64,000 nucleotides of DNA from Aspidiotus rigidus (GCA_035079385.1 JAVHKY010000054.1:9773501-9837500), one strand, 5' to 3'; shown: positions 42,315 to 54,121, counted from the first letter of the stretch. Numbers and translations are program-made. Notes: generated from the letters alone by a model not told the origin.

Positions 42315-42326
42315 TTTCTCATGAAG
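42315..42326 (+). repeat. Right 12-bp target duplication of PLE-B
   Basis: TTTCTCATGAAG, matching 36095-36106. Confidence 0.85.
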
Positions 42327-42429
42327 CTTGGCTGGGTTGACCTAGCTGAATAACGAAGCAGCCCGTCTAGCCTTTTACAAAGTCCGAGACTTTTCCGAGA
42401 CCGATAGACACCCTGGAAGTCGGTAGTAC

Positions 42430-42530
42430 TTTTAAAAGGGAACCTATTCTATGGGGGGTTTTTGAAAAATTTTCCGCGCGCCGTCCAACCAAAAACTTGA
42501 AAATATTTTGACCCTTGAGATGATTGCTTT
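42430..42530 (+). repeat. Left end of the CRE-rich inverted-repeat family (copy E)
   Basis: TTAAAAGGGAACCTATTCTATGG, GGGTTTTTGAAAAATTTTCC and GCGCCGTCCAACCAAAAACTT match the left end of copy G (54667). No right end was found. TTAA directly precedes the terminus. Confidence 0.6.
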
Positions 42531-45500
42531 TCAACAGCGAACGTATTCAATATAGGGAAGGTGTAAATTCTTGGTTGATTTCAAATCGACGCTGGACATG
42601 ACTCATAAGAGGCGTTTGATTGTCCCTGTAGGAAACCTATTTTCCATGATTTTGCATACCGTCTCAGTACTCTGGTTCTCCTTTCGACCTTCTTCCTCGT
42701 ATTTCCTGACGTTACCCTAGCTGCGTGATGTTCTAGTTTGCTCCTCGGGCCAACTGAACGGTTGAGGAAATTTCATTTCTCTTATCTACGATAGTTATTT
42801 TCTCTTTCGGCTGTTCAATTTGTCCTCTTTTTAGTTTGTTGTTTCAAATCCTGGTCTGACCGCTCATGTTTATCTTAGATTCACTTTCTAAAGGTCATTC
42901 TGACAAGGGTAGACGAGCACTGGGCTGTTTTTTTGGCTTATGAATGTCTATTGAGTGTGTTGACGTCCATTTTATGTCTGCAATTGTGACCATGCACGCA
43001 GGAAGATATGAATATCAAGTCATTTGTAGTATTGTTTTACTTTCCTCCTAACCCTTTCACGAAAGGATTAATTCGATATATGGTCGTTTCGTTAACGTTT
43101 CCAAATATGCAATTCCATTAATTAGTCATCGTGATATTTTCCAATACAATAATGTCATCTTCTATGTATGCACAGAATTTATACTTTCGATTTCAGAAAA
43201 TTTTACGCGTCTGGAATAATTTCGAACAGCTTACAAAACTTTCACTATTTTCATCACAACTCTCTCACAAACAAATTAGGAGAAAACAGAAATAATAATG
43301 ATCATAAAAGATATTTTTTAGCTTCTAAAATTTTGTACTAGAAAAATTAAATGTCATATGTGTGATGATGACCTTAACGAGTGTGACAGTTTTCTGAAAA
43401 TTTATGTAAAAACTTAGTCAACTATTGAAATCCTAATCTGAAGATTTATTCTCCGAAAAGTGAGGATTACCACAACTTGTCTGAAAAGTTTTTGATATAT
43501 TTTTATTTTTGGAGAACCAACATTTTTTGTGATGTTTAAGCTTCTCGTGACTCTTGTACATCATGTACTTTGCGAAGAACGTGAATGCAAAAAAAGAAAA
43601 ATATATAGAAAAACGGCGAACTTCACAAATAGATGCCTTACTTTTCTGCGCCGAGGAAGGAAAACATTGTTCTCATACTCGTTGTATTTACAAAAGTAGT
43701 GCAGGAAAACGTACTTTCGATTCTGAAAAGGTGAAAATAAATACTTATGAGTATTGGTTGAGAAAAATATTTTAAAGATGTAGCTTATTCTTTGTAGTTT
43801 CGCCGTTCGCTCTTCATTTGAAATTCTGTACGTGAGTAGGGTATTTCTTGAAAAAAAAAAAAAAAAAAAAACCACTTGAAAAAGTAATGGTGAGAACTAC
43901 CGTCATCGTTTGTTTGATACCGTGTCTTTAACGAATGTTTAACTGATGAAAGTTTTCATGAACCGAACTTCAACAACACTTTTGCACTCGCGAAAAATCA
44001 GAGAAATAAAATGTTACGAACTTGAACTCTGTTGCTGATATACACGTGTTTATGCCCACACGTTTTCAAAATGGGAAACTAAAATAGGTAACGACAAGAA
44101 CAGCAGCAGCAGCTTATAGCGCTTTAATTTTTTAAACTCGCGATACATTTATCTTATATCGAAACTTTATAAATAAAATGACGAAATCATTCCATTCTGG
44201 AATTATAGCGACCTCTACTGTAGATGAGGTAATTCCCGTAAAATATCTTGAAAACTACAGGATTTCATTGTCAATCGGCGTATTTGGGGTAACGAATTTC
44301 GCCGCCAAAAGAAAGTCTGAAACGACCACTTTTATACAGAAGTCATTGAAGTCTTGTGGCAAAAAGGAAATCCATATCATTTGGAACACTCGGTTAAAGA
44401 TTTAAAACACGTATGAAATTTATTGTCTATTTCAGCCACCTTAAGCAGTAAGAAAGAGTACATAGAAATAAGAAGGAGACGAAAGAAGATCAGAGAAAAA
44501 TTGAATTGACTGAAGCTCTCACGGCTGGTGAAATTATTTGATCCAGAAATTTTTGGTGTCAAGATTAAAAGCTTGACCACAATCGTATCGTATATAGTCT
44601 CAGAGTACCCTGTAGTGACCTTGATAGTGTCAAGCAAATCCATAGAATCAAAATCTCATGCTTTAGAAATCTTTAAAATTCAATAGCCTTGAAGTTGGTA
44701 ATTTTTTCGAAGTCTCTCTGCTTTACGAAGTTTGAAGCTGAAAATTTTCCACATCCTACACTCATCATAGGGCTTTAAGATCGAGAATTTTTTCCATCCC
44801 CAGGCTTCCTAAACGCCTTTGGAGGTGAAAATGTTTTAAAGATTCACTACTACTGCAGTGCTGATTGGACGAGACTTGTTCTCGTTTCCAAATTTTTTCA
44901 AGTTTCGTCGTATAATTTCCACTTTCTCATAGGACAGTTTCGGATATCAGAATTTCCTTTTCTGTATTTTCTGTACGAGCACAGTGACTATTTTCAATGC
45001 GTTCAATTTTACTTCTCCATCTCTCTCTCGAAAGTCGATATTTGCGTTTGTTGAAAAAAGGAGTGAGAGAGAGAAGAGAAAGAAAAACAATTTCTTCTTC
45101 CTCATTGAAAATGCGGCTCATCTTCATTCCGCGAGAAAAAACGAGAGCACTCCGCGACGCATTTTTCTTCCTACGTGGTCAAAGTAAAGTGTGGCTGTCC
45201 TGATTTCAAATCCTTTTTTTCAAAAATATATTATATAGCGCGTGTAGTTCTTTCGTGACTTGCTGTTATAACTAAGAGAATCGTCACTCTCCTTATCATT
45301 TTGCCGTATGATTCAACAAGTTCTGAACTGCCGTGAAAATTTACGCTATTTATACCTTAAAACTTTCCGAATAATGTCAGAATCTGCAAACTCCCATCTA
45401 CAAGAGAGAAATAAACGCTTAAACTTCCACTGTTTTGTCTCATTGTTTACCATGTTCAGAGGTCTTCTTAGTTTGGTTATAATAAGTATGGATCGGGTCA

Positions 45501-46018
45501 TTGATATTATGGAAAAATCGAAATTGGGTTCTGCTTGTCTTCTGGATCCTCCCCCAAGGACTGTAGGGAGAAAGAGGTGTCATTAACTTTTCATTTGTTA
45601 TTCTCACTGCAAAAGGAGATGGTCCTAATCAGGCGTGGCCAATCAGATACCGGGAATCTGGCGAAAAAAAGAGGGGTGAGAATAAGAAAAGAATCAAAAT
45701 TAAGCGTCAAGAACAAAATATCAACTACATTAATTTAGGCGATATCTGAACCTATTTTATTGGGAAATATACGGATTTTGCATTTTTAATATCCGTACCG
45801 GTACCCCACCCCATTATTAAAAGTCTAAGAGTCCGGGTGGTCCCCCTGCGGGACCGCGATCGCGAGGCCTATCCCCTAAAAAATCTCAAACCCTCGACTC
45901 GATCCAGAAATCTGGGAGGCTGAGTTCGAGTTTCCCTGTCCTAGCATACAGTCGCAGTATGTAGAAAATTATTAGGGTTATTCAAAACAACAAAATAAAT
46001 TATTATTTTATATTTTTA
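42531..46018. other. No recognisable gene
   Basis: AT-rich, with an A-run near 43850-43872 and many short frames (43554-43775, 44178-44405, 44984-45203, 45308-45586) lacking known motifs. 45740-45960 (TTTTTAATATC-GTACCGGTAC, TAGCATACAGT-CAGTATG) resembles 56510-56660, so it is probably part of the CRE-rich repeat family. Confidence 0.45.
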
Positions 46019-46891
46019 TCATATTTTAATTTTTCTCAATTTCTTGAGTTGTCTGTCATTAGTTTGAAGAACACCAGGGGATCGGGGAATTTGTAATTGA
46101 AGGAAGTTTGGTGCATGGTTGAAAGGAACAAAGGCTGTGCCATGATGAGATGATCTGAGAACGCGGTAGAAATATTTTAAATCGGAAACCGGAGAGGAAG
46201 AGCGATCAGTGATTGCGGGGGAGAGCAAAGCTTGCTTGGCAACCAGACCCACTGCGTCGTGTTCCGGTAGTCCGATATGACCAAGGATCCAGAGGAAAAC
46301 AGTAGAAGACAGAGATGATGAACGATAGGATTGGAAGAATAGGAATTCTGTATGACTTAGAGAGAGGAGAGAAAGGAGGTGGAATTTACAGGGTTGAGGG
46401 AGAAGAGTGGGGTGATTAAGGCAAGAATAGATGGCACACAGTTCAGCAGAATATATATGGAGGTCGAGTTTTTTTTTACGAAAGAGGGAGATTTCACCAT
46501 TCATGGAGAAGGTGTAGCCGGTTCTGGACCCCGATTTGGATCTGTATGTAAAGCCGAGGTTATGGGAGGGGAAGTCATAAGCAATTATGTCTTTAATGTG
46601 TCTTATGTAGATCACGTTGGGCGATTTCAGTAGGTTGGCCAGGTCCGGGCGAATGCAAAGAGGTGAAAATGTCCATGCAGGGGTGGATGAGAAGATGGGG
46701 AGAGGAGACTGAAATTTGAAATGGTGATCTAGATAAAATTGTGACGAGAAGAGTAGAGAATTTTCGGAGAGTGACGCCCTCGAAAATTTAGAAATTATTA
46801 GAACTATATTCGTCATCAGTAAAATATTGTTAACTACATTATCCCTTGGAATCACATCGCAGAAACTCTTTACTCGACGTAGGTTAATCAT
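46019..46891 (-). pseudogene. I-type non-LTR RNase H fragment
   Basis: This 290-codon minus-strand frame contains the RNase H region: FTYRSKSGSRTGYTFSMNG (usual TDGSK start altered to TYRSK), IYSAELCAIYSCL and FLWILGHIGLPEHDAVGLVAKQA. The upstream PAWTFSPLCIRPDLANLL resembles the linker in the I-type element at 21242-24940. RT and zinc motif are absent. The first about 40 residues are probably not native. Loss of the first catalytic Asp suggests a dead fragment. Confidence 0.8.
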
Positions 46892-46974
46892 ATTTCATTC
46901 CGTCAATTTCATATTTTTACCGCTGTTGCAGTCCGTATTGTATTATTCTTTCTTTTTTTTATACGATGTCGTTC

Positions 46975-47020
46975 TTTTTCTCTGATGATGATCGTTTGAT
47001 CGAAACCGGTCATAAATTTG
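46975..47020 (+). ncRNA. Hammerhead ribozyme motif without a coding PLE nearby
   Basis: Canonical CTGATGA (46982-46988), one U, stem II GATC-GTTT-GATC (46990-47001), GAAA (47002-47005), palindrome CCGG, and TC with predicted cleavage after 47011. Stem I pairs are partial (T-A, mismatch, three T-A). It has the PLE pattern, but no PLE protein remnant was recognised within about 3 kb. Confidence 0.6.
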
Positions 47021-47049
47021 CAAATATTATATGATTCCGTAACGAACTC

Positions 47050-49013
47050 CTTCATTCATAATCACTCCAGAGACTTCTAAAAATTTTGTTCAAAAGCTAT
47101 AATTTCTGACTGGTGAGATTTGGAAAATTTTTGATTCAGAGTCAAAGTCATAGTCTTCCAGGAGAGACCTACTCGCTCAGCTAAATTGTGGTTCCCAAAA
47201 GGGTAGGGTCTCTAATCTTTTTTACATACTTAGAAAAATTTCGACTGTCTGACCCGATATAGAAATTTGGGCTCTGACCTACTTTAGAGACACATCAAAA
47301 TCTTGGCTTTGATTCCTATGACCATAAATGATTGTAGGGCTGGAAAAAATGTTGATTTTGGACCTATGTAGAAGAGGGAAACTCGAAAATAATTTTAATC
47401 TCAAATCATACGTATGAGAACGAGATTGACCTACTAGGAAACTTACTCTTGAAGTCGTCTAGAACAAAATTCAACATTGTGCTCCCCTCTTGAAATAATA
47501 ATTTTATTAATGTTGACTACTTGAATAAAAATATTCATATTAAAATTTGTACATTCCCCATAAAACGCATTCCCTAATCGCCTTTCAATCAACGCAATGG
47601 AAAAAAAAAAAACGCGAGCAGCATAAGAAGCGAGCTGCGAGTTTTTTTTTTTCTTTGTTTTTGATCTGAAGAATATCCAGAATTTTTCGAAACGTCTAAA
47701 AACTTTGTCCATCAAAATTACTTCATTTCTACATGTATTCTTCAGTCACAGAACTGGAGCTCTAAACTATTCAATTCTTCAATTGAATATGAATTGAAGC
47801 TGTGTTCGGCCGAATTTTACTTTCTACTTCGATTACAGTCGACCACAATGTGTGAAGCGTACACAAAATTCTCACTACCTATCTATAAATCATTTCAATT
47901 CAAGAAAATGAAAATAACGGTAATTTTTACGTTCACAATTATACCTAGGTATGATCAATATTTTGAAATTTCTTCAGTCTCATTATTTCTTTTCATCATC
48001 TAAAATTTTACTTTCGAAACAGGTTTCCCGCATAGCTTATGAAATTGCGAACTCCACGAGCCACGAAAATTTTTCTAATCTTCCGTTTCTTAGAATTTTT
48101 CACGAGTGGGTGACAGAAAACCGGTGTACTTCATGACCTGAATTCGAGTACCGGTATTCGAGTGTTACGGATTTTAAATACATTATTTACGATCACAAAA
48201 AATCATTCTTTTTAATCGAATCATCGTCACGCGACACTTCGATTAATTTTAACAATCAAGTTCATGCAGTAATTATACGAGTATAATCGTAAAGGTATAC
48301 CAAGGACAATAAAGTGAAAATTTCGGAAGATGATTCGAGTAAATTCACAAGTAACAAATTTTTCATATCCTATGGGCGAAACCGTGTTTCGGGGCGCCAG
48401 TAAGATCCTTGAACGCAGGCGCGGATCTACAGGGGCACCTAAAACTCAAATTAGATGGAAAAGAATGTGAAATTCGAGGGCACGAAAAAGTCGTTTGGTT
48501 CCATTTTTTCCTGCATTTTCCCTTCTATACCCTCCCCATTCGGGAGAAAATAAAGGACAGCAATGACAAACAAAGGGAAGGTCTCTTCTTTTTAAAATCC
48601 TGATCAAGATCCGCATCTCCGTATAACGGCCGAGACGATAAGCGTCAAAAATAAGGAAAACCCTGCACTTTTTGAAGAACAAGAGTTCTCTCACTGTCAA
48701 TAATCATATTCGATCGGGAGACATGCTTGCAGAACCTAGAACCCTCTCAAGAGGGCGATTTTCCCCAAGAATTCACGTTTTTTTAAACTATCGGACAGAA
48801 TAACACAGAGCCTATTTTAGGTATTTTGCCGCTCTGGGAGAATTTATCTAAGTTACTAACATAAAATCCCACTGAGGCCGCATGCTCAATTGAATTCCTT
48901 TTCTTCTTCTGATCATATCCACACGTAGGCTTTGTATAATTTCTTAACATTGCCCTTAACATTCAATTGTCAACCTGAGACTTTTTGAGTCATCTGTTGC
49001 TCTGAATTACATT
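47050..49013. other. No recognisable gene
   Basis: AT-rich with small frames (47443-47715, 47794-48003, 48409-48603) lacking motifs. An A/T run lies near 47600-47650. No repeat ends recognised. Confidence 0.45.
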
Positions 49014-49017
49014 TTAA

Positions 49018-49462
49018 CAGGAAACCTGTTTTATCGGGGAGTTTTTCAGAAAAAACGTACGCCGTTCATCATCCGCCGGACTGGCCGTTAACGCTCGGAG
49101 GTCAACATTTTTTTCAAGTCCCTTCTCCTATCATATTATATAGTTTGGGGGTGGGATCTCTGACATGACAGTTTGATGACGTCATCGGCCAAACTCCTGA
49201 CGTCACAATCTGATGACGTCATAGGTAGGTTTTTTTTCCAAGTCCTTCTGTTATCATATTATAGGGTAATTGGGAGGCGAGGCGTGTGACCTCCTAATCT
49301 GATGACGTCATAGATCATTTTTTCAAGTTCCGTCCTATTACATACAGATATAGCTCTAAAGTCCGGGCCTGTGACTTCACAATTTGATAATGTCATAGGT
49401 CAGCCTTGCGACGTCAAAATCTACATTTTTCAGATCTAAGGTGCCCCATAAAACAGGTTTTG
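49018..49462. mobile_element. Inverted-repeat element F, CRE-rich
   Basis: Left end CAGGAAACCTGTTTTATCGG, preceded by TTAA (49014-49017); right end CCCATAAAACAGGTTTTG at about 49445-49462. Inside are a GCCGGACTGGCCG block, a diverged 45-bp minisatellite unit (TCAAGTCCCTTCTCCTATCAT) three times, and TGACGTCA at about 49176, 49198, 49213 and 49304. Non-coding. Confidence 0.7.
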
Positions 49463-49689
49463 TTTACATAATGGAGATAGTGCATCCGTTTTTTGATAAA
49501 CAAATTTTTTTTCTTTCGTAGGGTGGATTATCCTCCTAAAGGCATTATGGAGATCTGAAAATGTGGCTCATGATCGAATTTCATGATTCTCAAAGAATTA
49601 TACCAAATTTTCTAATAATTACAATGGAAACTATGTGTCACGCAGTACCAAGAGTGGCAGTAGGGGACAGCCAGGCCGACCATAGAGAT

Positions 49690-50656
49690 GGTGAGACGAC
49701 CACGATTTCTCCAAGCCAACCTCCAGCACTCTCGCTTAGCTCAAGATATGGTATGGCAGAGAGTGTCTGAACTGAAGGTTGACATAGTCATCAGGAGCGA
49801 ACCCTACTAGGTGGATGGGATTGGGGGATGGTACATAGACCGTACTGGCTGGGCGACCATATGTGTGTGCCCTGACAGCCCAATTTCAGCAGGGTAGGTA
49901 GAGCAAGGGGAGGGGTATGTAGCTGTGGTACTCGGAAAGACCACAGTTTACAGCTGTTACTTCTCCCCTAATCGGCCATTGGAAGAGTTTGAAGACTACC
50001 TGAACCTGCTAGATGACAGTATGTCCAGGAGACGCGGAGAGGAATGTATAATGGCTGGCGAATTCAATGCCTGGTCGGAGGAATGGCGCTCTGGCCGGCC
50101 TGACCCGAGAGGATACGCCCTAAGGGGGTGGATTGCCGACAAAGGACTCCAAATGATGAATGTTGGCACCACTCCCACTAGATTCCATCAGGGTTATGGG
50201 TCCCGAGTGGATGTCACCTTCGGGTCACAAGGCCTGGCCCGCTGGATCATGGGCTGGGTGGTACTGGATAAGGAGTCAGGGAGAGACCATCGGTACATAA
50301 GTTTCTCCCTCCACCGTGAAGCTGTGGTCGCTGCTCCACAAAAGCTGGGAAGAAGATGGGCAACCAGGAAGCCAGATCAAGATCAGCTACAAGCTAGCTA
50401 CCTGGTCCTCACTTGGAACAAACAAGAGGAGAAAGAACAGGACACAGAGGTGGCAGTGGACACGATGCTCCGCACAGTAACGTGTGCTTGCCACACTATC
50501 ATGCCCAGATGCGGTCCACCAAAGAAGAGAGGGCCAGTGTACTGGTGGATCAGCAAAATTGCCCAACTCCACAAGGAGAGCGACCATCAGCGCCGGGTAT
50601 ATCAGCGTAGTAGAGGCCGCCGCCAGCACCAGTACCACCATATACAGGGCGCTTAG
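49690..50656 (+). pseudogene. R1-type endonuclease domain (5' part of ORF2)
   Basis: The start near 49700 reads LQANLQHSRLAQDMVWQRVSELK, then a stop in SEPY (about 49808), WYIDRTGWATICVCPDSP, and after a frame change the open frame 49925-50656: TTVYSCYFSPNRPLEEFEDYL, CIMAGEFNAWS (the usual Asp of GDFNA is Glu), RGYALRGWIADKGLQMMNVG, SRVDVTFGSQGLARWIMGW and ESGRDHRYISF (catalytic DH kept). The linker PKKRGPVYWWISKIAQLHKE precedes the missing RT. It ends at a purine microsatellite. Confidence 0.87.
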
Positions 50657-50699
50657 GAGGGAGCGCCCACAGAAGAAAGAAAAAAAAAAAAGAGGGCAA

Positions 50700-50905
50700 G
50701 CTCAAGACAAAAGCCAGAAGAAGAAGAAAAAGAAGAGGAGGAGGAGGAGGAGGAGGAGGAGGAAGAGGAAGAGGAAGAGGAAGAGGAAGAGGAAGAGGAA
50801 GAGGAAGAGGAAGAGGAAGAGGAAGAGGAAGAGGAAGAGGAAGAGGAAGAGGAAGAGGAAGAGGAAGAGGAAGAGGAAGAGGAAGAGGAAGAGGAAGAGG
50901 AAGAG
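50700..50905. repeat. GAGGAA hexanucleotide microsatellite
   Basis: A run of GAAGAA/GAGGAG grades into about 24 perfect GAGGAA units (about 50757-50905). It is open in several frames on both strands (Lys/Arg, Ser or Leu/Phe polymers); these are artefacts. It abuts the R1 endonuclease fragment. Confidence 0.95.
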
Positions 50906-50965
50906 ATCTCCACGTGAGAAGCCAGAGTCGCGAAGCATTGCTGGTGAGCTCCTAATGAGTTCCCA

Positions 50966-51295
50966 GTGGTGACTGAAAGCTCTGGTGGAGGAGTTGATAC
51001 GCGTGCGTCTCTGGTACAGGACTATCTGAATTCCAGGTTGAGTGCTGAGCGCTCCCCGGTCAGTAGGGTGGACATAGTGGTCTCATTGACGGATATTGCA
51101 CAGCGCGCGGAACCCCAAGAGAAATGGAGGCAGGCCACTCTTAATTCGAGCCCTCTCGACTACCGACGCAATGCCCTAAGAGGTGGATACCGGTGCCGGA
51201 GGTGCGGTTTTTCGGTGACCACTTTGGACGTGCGTGCACGCTCATACGCCCCCCGTTTCTCAAAGGCGATGTGTAAACATGCAATAAATGTCTAA
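50966..51295 (+). CDS. Unrecognised short frame after the microsatellite
   Basis: 109 codons in a locally GC-richer stretch, ending GYRCRRCGFSVTTLDVRARSYAPRFSKAMCKHAINV. It contains one CxxC pair and is Arg/Ser-rich. I do not recognise the family; it may be a piece of an element or chance. An AATAAA lies at its 3' end (about 51280). Confidence 0.3.
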   Translation: MVTESSGGGVDTRASLVQDYLNSRLSAERSPVSRVDIVVSLTDIAQRAEPQEKWRQATLNSSPLDYRRNALRGGYRCRRCGFSVTTLDVRARSYAPRFSKAMCKHAINV

Positions 51296-51299
51296 TACA

Positions 51300-53090
51300 A
51301 TTTAGCACCTCCCTCGGACGCTCATTTTACTAAAATGTTATCTCAATGACAATATTCTGCAGACAGCCCGTTGTGAAAAGATTTTGTTGCAGAATAATTC
51401 AAGAAAAATGACAAAATTGTCAAAAATAGTTGAAAATCAAAAAAAAGAAATTTGGATATTCCGCGCTGGAGGCTTCTAATTGGTCAACATTGGAAACATA
51501 TCGTGCTACTTGATGGGAAATTTCACGTAGCATAATTTTGGACTGAGGTACTTTCACCGTATCTATGTTCTGTTATCCAGTATTTCGAAACCAAAAATAA
51601 GGATTTAGGGGGAAAATTGCTTGCCTGCGAGCGTCTTTTATCAAAAAGCGCAGGTTTCAGTCGCTTATCGTCTCCACTATGAAATTATTCGACGCGGAGC
51701 AAAAGTCAAGATTTCGACTTTATTAGAATTCTCTCGGGCCTACGATTATCCCATCATAATAATAAAAAGTTTTTCTCATTCCTACGCTACTTTCAAAAAT
51801 GAAACTCACCGTGTCCATTGCAATCTTCAGAACCTCTTTTACTCTTACATACACGACTACTGAACTCGCATCCCATATTTTTGGTATTATGCGGCAGCCT
51901 GTTACAAACGGGCGCGCGATGTTGATTTATCGTTGGTTTGCTGAAAAATCAAATTCCATTTTCAATATTCGTCACTGAAACAAGGAATGAAAGAAAGAAA
52001 AACTAAATAAGTGAAAAAGTGTTTACAACGCTACTTGACGCCGTAGAGCTGGTGCTGAATACAGAAATTTCGTAAATGGAGCTCATTTTCATGCACGGTT
52101 TGAGCGAAACAACTTCCAACAGAAAGCACCCCGAAGATGGAAAACGAAAATGTTATTGTTTTCAAAATACCCGGCGATACGAATGCGTAACAATCGTAAC
52201 ACGGATTTTTCTACCCTTCTCTCGAAAAACTTGTACAATATTTTCATCAATAGTGAACATGAATTCTTCAAATTAGGCGAAGCGAGCGAGAAAGAGATCA
52301 AAAAGTTAAGAAGAAAGAGGGGTGAAAAAAAAGTTGTGACAGTCGTTTCAACCGATATTCGCTCATTTTATTTCATCAGTAGGTATTAAAGAGAATAAAA
52401 CGCGAATGGCAGATTCCATATAATTAAATATAACTTCGTGATTTATAATAATAGCCCATGAAACGTAGAATACCGTCCGTCGACATGATATTTACGATCA
52501 TCAGTATTTCTTCAATAATACTTTTTTGAAAAATATTTTTTTTTTTTATATTTTTGGTCGACGATTCGTTATAAACGTTAATGTTTCCTCATTTTTTTAA
52601 TTAAATCGCACCGAAAGCGATTCTAAAATTATTTTTCGGGATTCATTTCATTATAGTTTTTCCTGATTTCATTACTTTTACGCCAATCTCGTACATGGAA
52701 AATAATATTCAAGAATGAGCTTTTGTACGTTTATAATATTATTCTATTCGTGGACTACTGAACAGCAGACAGTAAAATTCCTTTGCGTAGCTTTAGTAAC
52801 AGCGTGAGCTTTATATAATCCATGTACTCGTAGGTATAACAAAACGTGAATGATATTAGAAATAATATAAGGTCGACGTTTAAAAATTTTCATTAAATTT
52901 CAGGTTAGGAAATTTTGACATGGAATTCCAGTTAAGGAATTTCTTTCGCTATTTTTGCACTGTAATTTTTCACCAGAAGCTTTCGAAAATTTAAAAGTCC
53001 AAATGCAGCAGTATATTGATGACAGAAATCTTGTTTGTCACGTTAGGTTAGGTTCCTATAATTATTCGAGATTGTAAGATAAGAAAAATA
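51300..53090. other. No recognisable gene
   Basis: AT-rich with short frames only (51621-51863, 52076-52276, 52150-52389). A T-run lies near 52540. GTTAGGTTAGG at about 53042 is two telomere-like units. Confidence 0.45.
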
Positions 53091-53099
53091 GGAAGATCG

Positions 53100-53312
53100 G
53101 AGGTCTTCAAGCTCACTGTCCCACTTGGAAATTCAACATCTCCGGACAGGGCGTGGTAACCTTGCTCCAATCCTCATGTTCTTGAAAGTTTTTGTATGCC
53201 TAAAAATTATACCTAAATTTCTATTGGCTTTAGCCTTGACCTTCTGTACCTGTTGACTAAAATTCAAGTCACTACTTAGCTGGACTCCCAAATCCCCAAG
53301 TTCTAAAGTCAA
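53100..53312 (-). pseudogene. Non-LTR RT fragment (C-terminal side)
   Basis: The minus strand reads DLGVQLSSDLNFSQQVQKVKAKANRNLGIIFRHTKTF, matching the DLGV...LSF...H...KAN..LG..R pattern after the RT palm of CR1/Jockey-like elements. It is short and followed by a stop. Clade unresolved. Confidence 0.55.
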
Positions 53313-53662
53313 ATTTTATATCATGAATGTATAACAAGTGTCCACTCATCAAACAACATAGCGTGACATAGCGCTATGGACTATCGTGCCATGACGTCAC
53401 GCGTGAGCGATTGAGTGAGCTCTTACAAAAAATAGTGATTTTAATACAGTCGGCCTTTGCAACGTGCGCCGACCCTTAAAGTAGTTGCCTCCAGGTGGCC
53501 TTTGTCATCACCGACTCTTGTATCAAGCCAGAATATGAAAAAATTTGCAACATCTTTTGGGAAATTTATGTATGCTCTTATGGAATATTCTGGAAAAACA
53601 TATAATGAGGAACACGTTGACCATTAATTTAATTGATTTGTACATAAATAGTATTCGATTCC

Positions 53663-54121
53663 GTGGAGGGGAGGGGGGGTGTGAATGAATATACGAAAAG
53701 AGTAAAAAATTCTAAATTTTTTGAGCTCGGTCTCGTTAAGATTAATCAACTATACAAAGCAAGTTATAACCGTTTGAAAATAAAAAGTCTAATACGAGAC
53801 AAAACGTGGTACAAGATAAAACTTGGGTACTGTATTTTTATCGCCGTGACGTTGTCAAGTTTCATATTCCTGACTGATACTAGAGGCGCTCCACGGCCTA
53901 GACTCTATACGAGGCCGGAAGGTAGCGATGTCACAACGTTGCATTCCAAGATCAATGGATACAGATTTACATGGATGCTTATGGGGAGAAACGGTAAAAT
54001 TCGAATCCGTGCGCAAATAAAACGGGGTTTTTGGAAAAGATCAAACGGTTTTCTATTTTTCGAGCCCTATTTTAGAAAAAATGGTGCAGTACAAGAGGAG
54101 TTATCATCGTTTGAAAAATAA
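53663..54121 (+). CDS. Hypothetical 152-residue frame with one hydrophobic segment
   Basis: An uninterrupted frame rich in Lys/Arg/Tyr with one hydrophobic stretch (LGYCIFIAVTLSSFIFL, about residues 54-70). I do not recognise it. Part of the DNA around 53740-53830 is repeated, diverged, at 54080-54150 (TTAT-A-CGTTTGAAAA-TAAAAA-TC), a period of about 335 bp, so the frame may simply cross a repeat. Expression is unproven. Confidence 0.25.
   Translation: MEGRGGVNEYTKRVKNSKFFELGLVKINQLYKASYNRLKIKSLIRDKTWYKIKLGYCIFIAVTLSSFIFLTDTRGAPRPRLYTRPEGSDVTTLHSKINGYRFTWMLMGRNGKIRIRAQIKRGFWKRSNGFLFFEPYFRKNGAVQEELSSFEK

Noticed and set aside
50484..50972. Long Lys/Arg, Ser and Leu/Phe homopolymer-like frames
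   Set aside because: All arise from the GAGGAA microsatellite and are open on both strands by composition.
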